A DNA stretch of 44,962 bases, from contig JAGXSD010000013.1 of NCBI GenBank assembly GCA_018333955.1, positions 1 to 44,962 on the forward strand, written 5' to 3'. Shown in pieces: positions 25,084 through 32,193 of the stretch. The translations under genes were made by a program, and so were the position numbers. The DNA comes from Erysipelotrichia bacterium. Lineage in GTDB: Bacteria > Bacillota_I > Bacilli_A > Erysipelotrichales > Erysipelotrichaceae. Numbering within the stretch: position 1 is the stretch's first letter; each line of letters starts with the position of its first letter. The notes beneath the pieces were generated by a model, which searched no databases, was not told the DNA's origin, and worked only from the letters and a program-made list of their open reading frames with translations.

Positions 25084-25478
25084 ATTTACCGATTAATGCC
25101 TATGCATATTTAGGAGATGCATACTTAGCGCTGGTCGCAAAGACGTATTTGGTGTCACAAGGGGTTGTGAAAAGTAAGGACTTGTCACAACAATCAATAC
25201 GATACCTAAGTGCTCAAGCACAAGCTGATTTTATCGTTTTTGCCCAGACACAACCATGGTTTGATGAAACAATGAAGAAGTATTTTCTTAAAGGAAGAAA
25301 TTATAAAAGTGATACCATTCCTAAAAATGCGAGTGTCATTACTTATCGATTGTCTACAGGATGTGAAGCAGTTTTTGGCTATTATTATTCAATTCAAGAT
25401 CAAGAGACCTTAAATCAATTGTGGGACTATTTTAAGACCTTCGTACAGGAGAAATATGAAACAATATCTCTACGGTAG
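25080..25478 (+). CDS. mrnC: Mini-ribonuclease III
   Basis: MrnC matures 23S rRNA ends in Bacillota. It is an RNase III catalytic domain without a double-strand RNA-binding domain; the 132 residues fit. The acidic catalytic residues are seen as YLGDAYL (Asp13) and STGCEAVFG (Glu96). It overlaps cysS by four bases and rlmB by 23 bases, so translation of all three is probably coupled. Confidence 0.92.
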   Translation: MNLPINAYAYLGDAYLALVAKTYLVSQGVVKSKDLSQQSIRYLSAQAQADFIVFAQTQPWFDETMKKYFLKGRNYKSDTIPKNASVITYRLSTGCEAVFGYYYSIQDQETLNQLWDYFKTFVQEKYETISLR

Positions 25479-26175
25479 AAATCCAATTAAAGAGCGTATT
25501 CATGCGAAAAAAGTGATTCATACCTTATACCTTCAAAAAGGAACTGACACTCAAGACATTGAAGCATTAGCAAAAGAACATCGTATTCCAGTTGTTATGG
25601 TGGATAAAGGGCAAATCAAAGGATTTGTGGGGGACAGTAATCATCAAGGGGTGGTCGCTCATATTCCAGATTATTCGTTCACCACACTTGAAAAAGTATT
25701 AGGTTCAACCAAAGATCAAGAACATAGCTGCATTATTGTGACGGATGGACTGGAAGATCCACATAATCTTGGCGCAATACTTAGAATTGCGGATGGGGCA
25801 GGAGTGGATGGTGTCATCATTGGAAAACATCGCTCAGTCAGCCTAACTTCGACGGTTGCGAAAGTAAGTGCTGGTGCGATTGAATCCGTCAATATCGTCG
25901 AGGTCGTGAATATCTCGCAAACACTCAAGACACTCAAGGAAGCGGGATACTGGATTTTTGGAAGTGATGTCAATGATGCTGTGGTATATCATAAGGCCTC
26001 TTTAAAAGGTAAAGTGGTCATCATTGTCGGATCAGAAGGTAAAGGGATGTCTTCACTTGTGAAGAAGCAGTGTGATGTGTTGTTGACAATTCCAATGCAT
26101 GGACAAGTTGACTCACTTAATGTTGCGGTCGCAACAGGTATTCTTGTGTATGAGGTACTACGACAACGCTCTTAA
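25456..26175 (+). CDS. rlmB: 23S rRNA 2'-O-methyltransferase RlmB/TrmH family
   Basis: This is a SpoU-type knotted methyltransferase of 239 residues. An N-terminal substrate-binding part (1-70) precedes the catalytic domain, with the three family motifs: DPHNLGAILRIADGAG, IIVGSEGKGMS and IPMHGQVDSLNVAVATGIL. By position and homology it should methylate a guanosine in 23S rRNA. The ATG at 25456 has AGGAG seven bases upstream, within mrnC. Bacillus has yacP next; here a sigma factor follows directly. Confidence 0.92.
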   Translation: MKQYLYGRNPIKERIHAKKVIHTLYLQKGTDTQDIEALAKEHRIPVVMVDKGQIKGFVGDSNHQGVVAHIPDYSFTTLEKVLGSTKDQEHSCIIVTDGLEDPHNLGAILRIADGAGVDGVIIGKHRSVSLTSTVAKVSAGAIESVNIVEVVNISQTLKTLKEAGYWIFGSDVNDAVVYHKASLKGKVVIIVGSEGKGMSSLVKKQCDVLLTIPMHGQVDSLNVAVATGILVYEVLRQRS

Positions 26176-26195
26176 GGACACCATTAGGAGAAATA

Positions 26196-26801
26196 ATGAG
26201 TCAACACTTAAGTGATAATGAATTGATGTCACGTCTTCAATATCATGATGATGAAGCGTGGAATGTATTGTTGAAACGGTATGAGCGGTTAATATATATG
26301 CTTATACATAAACACATGCATGTGATTAAAACGTTGCGTTTAGATCATGATGATGTGTTTCAAGAGGGGAATCTTGGACTAGTGGATGCGATACTTAGTT
26401 TTGAAAAGGAGCGATGTATGCCACTGTATCCATTTGCGAAAGTATGTATTGAGCGAAGGATACAAACCTATTTTCGAAAATATAGTTCACAAGCTCATAC
26501 GATCTTTAGAAGTGCATTATCATTAGATCAATCCATTAGTGAAGATGAACAAATGTACTTACATGATGTGGTAGCATCCCCTTGTTTTAATAGTAATCCA
26601 TATGAGGTCTTTAAGAAGAAAGAACTTCAAGCTAAGATTGATGAAGTGCTATTAAACTGTACTCCACTTGAACAACAAATCTTTAAGTATCGTCTTGAAG
26701 GTTATACCTATCATTGGATTGCAAAGCAGTGTGGTATTAAGAGTAAAATGATTGATAATACCATGTGTAAAATTAAGAAAGCCCTAAGGAAGGTTATTTG
26801 A
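26196..26801 (+). CDS. RNA polymerase sigma factor, SigH-like
   Basis: This is an alternative sigma-70-type factor of 201 residues. Region 2 shows the core-binding pattern [20 protein letters not shown] (about 50-69) and region 4 a helix-turn-helix in [19 protein letters not shown] (near the end). Its place between rlmB and rpmG-secE-nusG is that of sigH in Bacillus, where SigH governs early sporulation and competence. Nothing here shows sporulation, so the regulon is open. AGGAG precedes the ATG. The stop codon TGA lies within the -35 box of the next promoter. Confidence 0.85.
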   Translation: MSQHLSDNELMSRLQYHDDEAWNVLLKRYERLIYMLIHKHMHVIKTLRLDHDDVFQEGNLGLVDAILSFEKERCMPLYPFAKVCIERRIQTYFRKYSSQAHTIFRSALSLDQSISEDEQMYLHDVVASPCFNSNPYEVFKKKELQAKIDEVLLNCTPLEQQIFKYRLEGYTYHWIAKQCGIKSKMIDNTMCKIKKALRKVI

Positions 26802-26826
26802 CACTGATAGGGGTTTGTGATAAAGT
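26798..26826 (+). promoter_or_regulatory. Promoter of rpmG-secE-nusG
   Basis: A perfect TTGACA (26798-26803) overlaps the sigma-factor stop. It lies 17 bases from TAAAGT (26821-26826), which has an extended TGa before it. The leader is about 22 bases with AGAGGG. Confidence 0.75.
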
Positions 26827-26854
26827 AAATGAGCAATTAGAGAGGGTTTTTAAC

Positions 26855-27013
26855 ATGCCTGAGAAAAATGATAAGGTTATCTTAACTTGCAGTGTGTGTT
26901 TAAGTCGTAACTATACGACAACCCGCAATAAGACAACGCAACCACAACGATTATCGCTTAACAAGTTCTGCAAGACGTGTGGCAAACATACTGAACACAA
27001 AGAAACAAAATAA
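26855..27013 (+). CDS. rpmG: Large ribosomal subunit protein bL33
   Basis: This is a 52-residue ribosomal protein beginning [15 protein letters not shown]. The four Cys residues in two CxxC pairs (CSVC and CKTC) mark the zinc-binding form of bL33. Many Bacillota also carry a Cys-free paralogue elsewhere. A longer open frame begins at 26798, but that triplet is the TTG of the -35 box; the ATG at 26855 has AGAGGG eight bases upstream and gives the normal length. SecE follows after 12 bases, as is usual. Confidence 0.93.
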   Translation: MPEKNDKVILTCSVCLSRNYTTTRNKTTQPQRLSLNKFCKTCGKHTEHKETK

Positions 27014-27025
27014 GGAGACAAGCAC

Positions 27026-27205
27026 ATGCTAAAATGGTTTTCAATTAGTGGCATTATGACGGAAGTAAAACGTGTCCGTTGGCCAAAACAAAAAGAATTG
27101 TTTAAAGATACGTCTACTGTTGTTGCAGTAGTGACATTATTTGGTGTGTTCTTCGTTTTAGCTCAAGTCCTTATCACATTCTTTGTCACAGCTATTGGAG
27201 TTTAA
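27026..27205 (+). CDS. secE: Preprotein translocase subunit SecE
   Basis: SecE is the small clamp of the SecYEG membrane channel. The 59 residues show the family layout: a short amphipathic part with the conserved motif EVKRVRWPKQKEL (13-25), then one membrane segment (about 31-56). AAGGAG precedes the ATG by nine bases. It is the one-segment form common in Gram-positive bacteria. NusG begins two bases after the stop. Confidence 0.93.
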   Translation: MLKWFSISGIMTEVKRVRWPKQKELFKDTSTVVAVVTLFGVFFVLAQVLITFFVTAIGV

Positions 27206-27206
27206 T

Positions 27207-27749
27207 ATGAGTGATATCGAAAAACAATGGTATGTGGTCAACACGTATGCTGGCCATGAAAACCGTGTTAAAGAAAACTTAGAAAAACGTGTCGAGTCCA
27301 TGGGACTTGAAGATAACTTATTTCGTATCTTAGTGGCTGAAGTTCTTGAAGTTGAAGTCAAACCTAACGGTAAAGAAGTCGAGAAGATGAAAAATCTTTT
27401 CCCGGGTTATTTATTCGTAGAAATGATTATGACTGATGAAGCTTGGTACATTGTACGTAATACCCCAGGTGTTACAGGATTTATTGGATCATCAGGGGGT
27501 GGAGCAAAACCGTTCCCAGTCTCTGATATTGAAATGGATGCGATCTTAAGTCGTATTGGTGAGCGTAAACGTGTGATTGACTTCAAAGTTGGCGATATGG
27601 TTCGTATTACAAATGGTCCATTCGCAAACAGTGAAGGTAAAGTGGTTGAACTTCGTGAAAGCGAAGAAGTCGCAGTCATCTACACGACAATGTTCAATCA
27701 ACCAATTAAAACCGAAGTCTCGTATTCTGACTGCCTTAAGGTAAACTAA
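27207..27749 (+). CDS. nusG: Transcription termination/antitermination protein NusG
   Basis: NusG binds RNA polymerase and modulates pausing and termination. The 180 residues start with the NGN domain (QWYVVNTYAGHENRV, 7-21; LFPGYLFVEM) and end in a KOW domain (VGDMVRITNGPFANSEGKV, about 126-144). The ATG at 27207 has GGAG six bases upstream; an earlier in-frame start at 27183 lies inside secE. A terminator follows, separating it from rplK. Confidence 0.95.
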   Translation: MSDIEKQWYVVNTYAGHENRVKENLEKRVESMGLEDNLFRILVAEVLEVEVKPNGKEVEKMKNLFPGYLFVEMIMTDEAWYIVRNTPGVTGFIGSSGGGAKPFPVSDIEMDAILSRIGERKRVIDFKVGDMVRITNGPFANSEGKVVELRESEEVAVIYTTMFNQPIKTEVSYSDCLKVN

Positions 27750-27751
27750 AC

Positions 27752-27774
27752 ACTGTGGGAAACCACAGTTTTTT
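27752..27774 (+). terminator. Intrinsic terminator after nusG
   Basis: ACTGTGG/CCACAGT stem (27752-27758 and 27763-27769) with a GAAA tetraloop and six Ts. The same arms recur after rplA. Confidence 0.88.
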
Positions 27775-27775
27775 A

Positions 27776-27804
27776 TTGACAAAAGGCATGAAAAGCCGTA
27801 AACT
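27776..27804 (+). promoter_or_regulatory. Promoter of rplK-rplA
   Basis: A perfect TTGACA (27776-27781) starts two bases after the nusG terminator T-run. It is 17 bases from TAAACT (27799-27804). Confidence 0.8.
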
Positions 27805-27810
27805 TTAATG

Positions 27811-27870
27811 GCCTATGTCGTATAGGCTGAAACGTGGGTGAGCGCGCAACCGCTCGTTAAACCACTGCAC
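27811..27870 (+). promoter_or_regulatory. Structured rplKA mRNA leader, candidate L1-binding site
   Basis: Transcription should begin near 27811. A hairpin GCCTAT/ATAGGC (27811-27816 and 27822-27827) is followed by a two-part stem: GTGG/CCAC (27834-27837 and 27862-27865) enclosing GAGCG/CGCTC (27840-27844 and 27851-27855) across an asymmetric internal loop. This stem-loop-stem shape is what ribosomal protein L1 recognises in rRNA and in its own mRNA leader. The rplK GTG start lies at 27893, after AGAGGAAA. Confidence 0.6.
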
Positions 27871-27892
27871 ATGAAAGAAAAGAGGAAAAAGT

Positions 27893-28315
27893 GTGAGTAA
27901 AAAAGTTGTAAAAATCGTTAAGCTCCAATTCCCAGCGGGTGGAGCCCGTCCAGGTCCTGCATTAGCAGGGGTTGGTGTCAACATGCCACAGTTCTGTAGC
28001 GCATTTAATGATGCGACACGTGATCGTGCTGGCGATGTTGTTCCAGTAGTGATTACTGCGTTTGAAGATAAATCATTTACCTTCGAACTCAAGACTTCTC
28101 CAGCATCTGTATTATTAAAGAAATATGCAGGCGTTAAGAGTGGTTCAGACAAGGCTCATGTCAACAAAGTTGGCAAAATCACCGTTGATCAACTTCGTGA
28201 AATCGCAACCTACAAGTTGCCAGATTTAAATGCGAATGATGTTGAAGGTGCTATGAAAATTATTGCGGGAACCGCAAAAAACATGGGTATTGTAATTGAA
28301 GGGTTCGGTGAATAA
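27893..28315 (+). CDS. rplK: Large ribosomal subunit protein uL11 (GTG start)
   Basis: L11 binds the GTPase-associated region of 23S rRNA. The 140 residues carry the conserved N-terminal stretch [21 protein letters not shown] and the C-terminal rRNA-binding domain; in many strains a change here gives the relaxed or thiostrepton-resistant trait, but nothing unusual is seen. The start is GTG, with AGAGGAAAAA upstream. It is followed two bases later by rplA. Confidence 0.96.
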   Translation: MSKKVVKIVKLQFPAGGARPGPALAGVGVNMPQFCSAFNDATRDRAGDVVPVVITAFEDKSFTFELKTSPASVLLKKYAGVKSGSDKAHVNKVGKITVDQLREIATYKLPDLNANDVEGAMKIIAGTAKNMGIVIEGFGE

Positions 28316-28317
28316 TC

Positions 28318-28998
28318 ATGGCAAAATCAGGAAAAAAATACTTAACAGCTGCTTCTAAGATTGTACCTTTAAAACCGTATCCAGTTGCAGAAGCGATTGC
28401 GTTAGCAAAAGAAGTTTCTTATGTAAAATTTGATGAAACAGTGGAAGTTGCGTTCCGCTTAAATGTTGACCCACGTCATGCGGATCAACAAATCCGTGGA
28501 GCGATGGTTCTTCCTCATGGAACAGGCCGTACTCAACGTGTCTTAGTTGTTACCCAAGGTGCTAAAGAAAAAGAAGCTCTTGATGCTGGTGCAGACTTTG
28601 TTGGAGGAAAAGAAATCCTTGAGAAAGTCAAAGGCGGATGGTTTGACTTTGATGTCATCGTTGCTACTCCAGACATGATGGCTGAACTTGGTAAATTAGG
28701 TAAACTCTTAGGTCCTAAAGGACTTATGCCAAACCCTAAAACTGGAACTGTTACGATGGATGTGACTAATGCAGTCAATGAAATCAAAAAAGGGAAAGTG
28801 ACCTACCGTGTTGACAAAGAAGGAAACGTTCATGTCATCATTGGTAAGAAATCATTCAAAGATGAAGCATTATTAGAAAACTTTAAAGCGATCTATGATG
28901 TTCTTCTAAAAGCTCGTCCAGCTGTAGTTAAAGGAAACTATGTAAAAAATATTACATTGTCCACAACTATGGGTCCTGGGATTAGAGTTGCTGAATAA
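28318..28998 (+). CDS. rplA: Large ribosomal subunit protein uL1
   Basis: L1 forms the mobile stalk at the tRNA exit site and in many bacteria represses its own operon. The 226 residues include the signature [20 protein letters not shown]. The two-base gap to rplK and a weak ribosome site (GGTGAA) suggest coupled translation. The leader before rplK could be its target. A terminator follows. Confidence 0.96.
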   Translation: MAKSGKKYLTAASKIVPLKPYPVAEAIALAKEVSYVKFDETVEVAFRLNVDPRHADQQIRGAMVLPHGTGRTQRVLVVTQGAKEKEALDAGADFVGGKEILEKVKGGWFDFDVIVATPDMMAELGKLGKLLGPKGLMPNPKTGTVTMDVTNAVNEIKKGKVTYRVDKEGNVHVIIGKKSFKDEALLENFKAIYDVLLKARPAVVKGNYVKNITLSTTMGPGIRVAE

Positions 28999-29005
28999 TT
29001 AAACA

Positions 29006-29031
29006 AAACTGTGGTCTTCCACAGTTTTTTT
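29006..29031 (+). terminator. Intrinsic terminator after rplA
   Basis: AAACTGTGG/CCACAGTTT stem (29006-29014 and 29019-29027) with a TCTT loop; the T-run continues to 29031. Seven stem pairs are the same as in the terminator after nusG. Confidence 0.88.
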
Positions 29032-29062
29032 ATGCATTCAGTAATAATTTAATATTAATGTA

Positions 29063-29092
29063 TTGACAATAGTGTATGACACACACTATAAT
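29063..29092 (+). promoter_or_regulatory. padR promoter with nested palindromic operator
   Basis: A perfect TTGACA (29063-29068) and TATAAT (29087-29092) are 18 bases apart. The spacer holds ATAGTGT (29069-29075) and ACACTAT (29083-29089), a perfect seven-base inverted repeat, and inside it GTGT (29072-29075) and ACAC (29079-29082). A repressor bound here would block polymerase directly. The adjacent PadR regulator is the obvious candidate. Confidence 0.7.
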
Positions 29093-29114
29093 GTGATTAA
29101 CAGGTGGTGATGCT

Positions 29115-29450
29115 ATGAAAGAATTACTTGATGGATTGGTATTAGAACTACGACGAGGGGTACTTATTCTTGGGGTACTAAGTCAACTTAATGAAAAAGA
29201 ATATGGTTACTCCTTAATTCAAAAACTTCAAGATCATCAATTTGAAATTGAAGCTGGAACACTTTATCCACTTCTAAGACGACTCGAGAAACAAGGATTG
29301 TTGGAAAGTTCATGGGAACTGATCGATAATCGACCACGACGCTATTATCAAATCAGTGATGAAGGAAGAAAACTATACAATTCATTAAAACAAGAGTACC
29401 AATCACTTAACACGATGATGAACCAACTTATTCAAGGAGAAAAACAATGA
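29115..29450 (+). CDS. PadR-family transcriptional regulator
   Basis: This is a 111-residue winged-helix repressor of the PadR type. The pattern RRGVLILGVLSQLNEKEYGYSL (about 14-35) followed by EAGTLYPLLRRLEKQGLLESSW (about 53-74) and RPRRYYQISDEGRK is the standard PadR wing and recognition helix. The C-terminal dimer helix is short. GGTGGTGATG precedes the ATG. The stop overlaps the next gene as ATGA, and PadR-HAAS pairs are a common regulator-membrane partner unit in Bacillota. It probably represses its own promoter through the palindrome upstream. Confidence 0.9.
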   Translation: MKELLDGLVLELRRGVLILGVLSQLNEKEYGYSLIQKLQDHQFEIEAGTLYPLLRRLEKQGLLESSWELIDNRPRRYYQISDEGRKLYNSLKQEYQSLNTMMNQLIQGEKQ

Positions 29451-30424
29451 ACTTAATTCAAATTTATGTCAGTGAAGTTATCAAGTATCTCCCGCGTCAA
29501 CTGAAGGATGAAGTTAAAAAAGAACTCACATCTTTAATCATGGATATGGTTGAAGAAAGTGAAGGAGATGAAAAGGCTATCCAATCAATATTAGAGAATA
29601 TGGGATCGCCCAAGGACTTGGCCGATCGCTATCTCAATAAAGAAAAAAGTCTCATTGGTCCAAAATATTATGATACGTATATCATGATTGTTAAGATAGT
29701 GATGTTTGCGCTAGCTCTAGCATTCACTGTTACTTTCGCAATGAAACTCATCTTCTCACAAGAGTTTACAGGCTGGACAATTTTAGAATATCCATTATCC
29801 CTCTTTAATGCTGCCATCATGGGATTTGCCTATGTGACCATTATATTTGCACTGATCGAGCGTAATCAAGTCAAGATTGAGGATGAAGATTTAGTTGCGA
29901 AAAGTTGGAGTGTTAAAGATCTTCCTAAAGAAAGTGTCGACTTACCTTCACATCGTCTTGAAAACATCTTTGAAATCGGGTTTGTCAGTATCTTGATGTT
30001 TATTATTAATTTTCAACCTCAGCTGATCGGCATTTATAGTTCAATGACTCAAGGTGGTCAAACTACATGGACTATAACCCCATTACTTAATGATGCAACA
30101 CGTAGTCTTTGGATTATCTGGGTGAATATTTGGTTGATCTTGATGCTTATCAGTGGGGTCATCAAATCAATTTATCGCCTAGAAGCAAAATATCGTATCC
30201 TGCTTTCAACCTTCTTCGATTTTCTTGCCTTAGTGATGTTTGTCTTTATAGTGGCAACACAGAATATTTTCGTGAATAACATAGCTGGATTAATCGCCCC
30301 AGGAAACGAAGCTTTTGAACTTTTAGTGAATCGTGGATCCTTTACCTTACTTGTGGTGATTCTTACCTTATCAATGTTCGATATCTTGCGAAAACTCATC
30401 AAAGTACTTAAGCAATCAACGTGA
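29447..30424 (+). CDS. HAAS (DUF1700-like) domain membrane protein paired with PadR
   Basis: The 325 residues begin with a soluble HAAS-type helix bundle (1-65, with IKYLPRQLKDEVKKELTSLI and ENMGSPKDLADRYL), followed by about six membrane segments (near 79-101, 112-135, 172-195, 220-243, 247-270 and 295-318). HAAS proteins are found next to PadR regulators and are thought to be sensors or effectors at the membrane; the signal here is unknown. It overlaps padR by four bases and ends at a good terminator, so the pair is a closed unit placed between rplA and rplJ. Confidence 0.75.
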   Translation: MNLIQIYVSEVIKYLPRQLKDEVKKELTSLIMDMVEESEGDEKAIQSILENMGSPKDLADRYLNKEKSLIGPKYYDTYIMIVKIVMFALALAFTVTFAMKLIFSQEFTGWTILEYPLSLFNAAIMGFAYVTIIFALIERNQVKIEDEDLVAKSWSVKDLPKESVDLPSHRLENIFEIGFVSILMFIINFQPQLIGIYSSMTQGGQTTWTITPLLNDATRSLWIIWVNIWLILMLISGVIKSIYRLEAKYRILLSTFFDFLALVMFVFIVATQNIFVNNIAGLIAPGNEAFELLVNRGSFTLLVVILTLSMFDILRKLIKVLKQST

Positions 30425-30447
30425 TGAACATTCATCACGTCTTTTTT
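30419..30447 (+). terminator. Intrinsic terminator after the HAAS gene
   Basis: ACGTGATGA/TCATCACGT stem (30419-30427 and 30432-30440) with an ACAT loop, then CTTTTTT. The left arm begins in the last codons of the gene. Confidence 0.88.
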
Positions 30448-30468
30448 ATTATAGATTACCTTTTAAGG

Positions 30469-30496
30469 TTGACATATCACTGATTTATGATACACT
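30469..30496 (+). promoter_or_regulatory. Promoter of rplJ-rplL
   Basis: A perfect TTGACA (30469-30474) is 16 bases from TACACT (30491-30496), which has an extended TGa in front. Confidence 0.7.
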
Positions 30497-30502
30497 TATA
30501 AC

Positions 30503-30606
30503 GCTATCAAAGCCTAAGACAGCAACGGCCAAATCGGGCTTAATTATGTTGCCGAGGAAAAAGATCAACTTTTTGCTCGTGTCACAAGATACGAGTTTAT
30601 TAATTT
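30503..30606 (+). promoter_or_regulatory. Ribosomal L10 leader with possible attenuator
   Basis: The leader contains CCTAAGACAGCAACGG (30513-30528) and GTTGCCGAGG (30548-30557), the hallmarks of the L10 leader known upstream of rplJ in Bacillota. GCAAC pairs with GTTGC, and a small hairpin lies between them. Downstream CTCGTGTC (30576-30583) pairs with GATACGAG (30588-30595), followed by TTTATTAATTT, a possible weak terminator. L10, alone or with L12, binds this RNA to repress the operon. Confidence 0.8.
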
Positions 30607-30645
30607 GTAGGGTTTGATACAAACAAAGAAGGAGGACATACCCCA

Positions 30646-31137
30646 ATGAATCAATCGGTCATTGATGCGAAAAAAGTCGTCGTTGAAGAGATTCAATCGA
30701 AGATCGCTTCAAGTTCATCTACAGTTGTAGTTGAATATCGTGGTTTATCTGTGGCACAACTCACCACCCTTCGTCGTAAGCTTCGCGCTGAAAACATTGA
30801 ATTCAAAGTCTACAAGAACTCAATGTCACAACGTGCTGCTGAGGCTGTAGGATATGGTGATTTAGTACCAAGTTTAACCGGACCTAACGCCATGGCATTC
30901 TCAAATGATGCTGTCGCACCAGCTCGTGTTTTAGCTGAATTCGCAAAGAAAAATAAAGCACTTATTATGAAGAGCGGGATTGTTGAAGGAAAAGTCGTTG
31001 ACGCTGCTGGTTTAAGCACTATCGCAACACTACCTAACCGCGATGGAATGATTTCCATGTTACTTGGAATGTTCCAATCACCAGTACGCAACTTTGCGTA
31101 TGCCATCAGTCAAATCGCTGAAAAGAAAGAACAATAG
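30646..31137 (+). CDS. rplJ: Large ribosomal subunit protein uL10
   Basis: L10 anchors the L7/L12 stalk to the ribosome. The 163 residues show the family pattern VVVEYRGLSVAQLTTLRRKLR (about 27-47) and KVYKNSMSQRA, then the C-terminal helix that holds L12 dimers. GGAGG lies ten bases before the ATG. It is the autoregulator of this operon by analogy with other bacteria. rplL follows after 14 bases. Confidence 0.96.
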   Translation: MNQSVIDAKKVVVEEIQSKIASSSSTVVVEYRGLSVAQLTTLRRKLRAENIEFKVYKNSMSQRAAEAVGYGDLVPSLTGPNAMAFSNDAVAPARVLAEFAKKNKALIMKSGIVEGKVVDAAGLSTIATLPNRDGMISMLLGMFQSPVRNFAYAISQIAEKKEQ

Positions 31138-31151
31138 GAGGATAAATTATC

Positions 31152-31523
31152 ATGGCAAAATTAACTGCAACTCAAGTCATTGAATCCTTAAAGGAAATGA
31201 CAATCTTAGAATTAAACGACCTCGTTAAAGCAATCGAAGAAGAATTCGGTGTTACTGCTGCTGCTCCAGCTGCTGCTGCTGCGGTTGCTGCTGCACCAGT
31301 TGAAGAAGAAGTTAAAGACGTATCTGTAATCCTTAAAGATGTTGGAGCATCCAAAGTTGGTGTTATCAAAGTCGTACGTGAATTAACAGGATTAGGACTT
31401 GTTGAAGCTAAAGGTTTAGTTGATAAAGCTCCAGTAGCAATCAAAGAAAACATCAAACCAGAAGCTGCAGAAGAAATCAAAGCTAAGCTTGTTGAAGCTG
31501 GCGCAACTGTAGAAATCAAGTAA
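31152..31523 (+). CDS. rplL: Large ribosomal subunit protein bL12 (L7/L12)
   Basis: This is the flexible stalk protein that recruits translation factors. The 123 residues consist of an N-terminal dimer domain (1-33), an Ala/Pro hinge (about 36-48) and the C-terminal factor-binding domain with [26 protein letters not shown] precedes the ATG. No ordinary terminator lies directly after it; a terminator-like hairpin is found inside the next gene instead. Confidence 0.97.
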   Translation: MAKLTATQVIESLKEMTILELNDLVKAIEEEFGVTAAAPAAAAAVAAAPVEEEVKDVSVILKDVGASKVGVIKVVRELTGLGLVEAKGLVDKAPVAIKENIKPEAAEEIKAKLVEAGATVEIK

Positions 31524-31537
31524 TTTTTGCCTCGCAA

Positions 31538-31563
31538 ACGTTTCGCAACCTTGTGTTGCACGT
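31538..31563 (+). repeat. Hairpin between rplL and rsmC
   Basis: ACGT (31538-31541) and GCAAC (31545-31549) pair with GTTGC (31555-31559) and ACGT (31560-31563), with a three-base bulge and a CTTGT loop. There is no T-run, so it is not a terminator. It ends exactly where the GGAGG ribosome site of rsmC begins (31564). Confidence 0.5.
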
Positions 31564-31574
31564 GGAGGTGAACC

Positions 31575-32168
31575 TTGAATCATTACTTTAAATCAAACAA
31601 ACACAACCCTTTAAACCGGAAAAGGATTCCTTTCCGGTTTTTGGGCGTTGATGTAGAATTTGAAACCCACGAGAATATATTCTCAAAAGATCATGTGGAT
31701 GAAGGATCACAACTGTTATTAAGTTCGCTCCCTTTGCTTGATCAACCTCTCAGTGTACTTGATCTTGGATGTGGTTATGGAGTGGTGGGGATTACCTTGA
31801 AGAAGGTTTATCCACAACTTAAAATCACATGCAGTGATGTCAATGAAGATGCTATCGCATTAAGTCGAATTAATGCTTCACTAAATCAAGTTGATGTAGA
31901 TTTTGTCCATAGTGATGGTTTTAAGAATATTGACTCTAGTTTTGATTGGATTGTTTTCAATCCACCAATTCGTGTGGGCAAAGACATCTTATATACTATC
32001 TATGCCCAGGCTATCCACCATTTAAATCCTCAAGGAACATTATGGATGGTCATCCGCAAAGATAAAGGTGCAGAAAGCACAATGAAGTATTTAAAATCAA
32101 TTGGAGTACAAGTTGAAAAAATCACCCAACATCGCGGGTTTTGGATTTTGTCTTGTAAATCACATTGA
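31575..32168 (+). CDS. RsmC/YbxB-type class I SAM-dependent methyltransferase (TTG start)
   Basis: This is a 197-residue methyltransferase that probably modifies a guanine in rRNA. It has the SAM-binding loop LDLGCGYGVVG (about 63-73) and the catalytic NPPIR motif typical of N2-guanine methyltransferases. The homologue YbxB also sits between rplL and rpoB in Bacillus. The start is a TTG with GGAGGTGA upstream. Its codons 13-23 hold a strong terminator-like hairpin. The stop codon lies inside the -35 box of the rpoB promoter. Confidence 0.85.
   Translation: MNHYFKSNKHNPLNRKRIPFRFLGVDVEFETHENIFSKDHVDEGSQLLLSSLPLLDQPLSVLDLGCGYGVVGITLKKVYPQLKITCSDVNEDAIALSRINASLNQVDVDFVHSDGFKNIDSSFDWIVFNPPIRVGKDILYTIYAQAIHHLNPQGTLWMVIRKDKGAESTMKYLKSIGVQVEKITQHRGFWILSCKSH
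31613..31642 (+). terminator. Terminator-like hairpin inside the start of rsmC
   Basis: AAACCGGAAA (31613-31622) pairs perfectly with TTTCCGGTTT (31631-31640); two further G-C pairs extend it past a one-base bulge. The run TTTTT (31638-31642) follows the GC core. It has the shape of an intrinsic terminator 90 bases after rplL, but lies in the rsmC reading frame. It may end most rplJL transcripts. Confidence 0.55.
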
Positions 32169-32193
32169 CTTTAGCTTGACAATTTGTTAGAAT
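32165..32193 (+). promoter_or_regulatory. Promoter of rpoB-rpoC
   Basis: TTGACT (32165-32170) is 17 bases from TAGAAT (32188-32193), which has an extended TGt in front. A second, perfect TTGACA at 32176-32181 has no -10 at the right distance. The leader is about 75 bases. Confidence 0.7.

Noticed and set aside
26798-26854. Longer N-terminus for bL33 starting at TTG 26798
   Set aside because: That TTG is the first half of a perfect TTGACA -35 box. The ATG at 26855 has a ribosome site and gives the normal 52 residues.
30425-30645. A small gene in the 220-base gap before rplJ
   Set aside because: The gap is fully explained by a terminator, a promoter and the L10 leader. No ribosome site with a start lies before that of rplJ.
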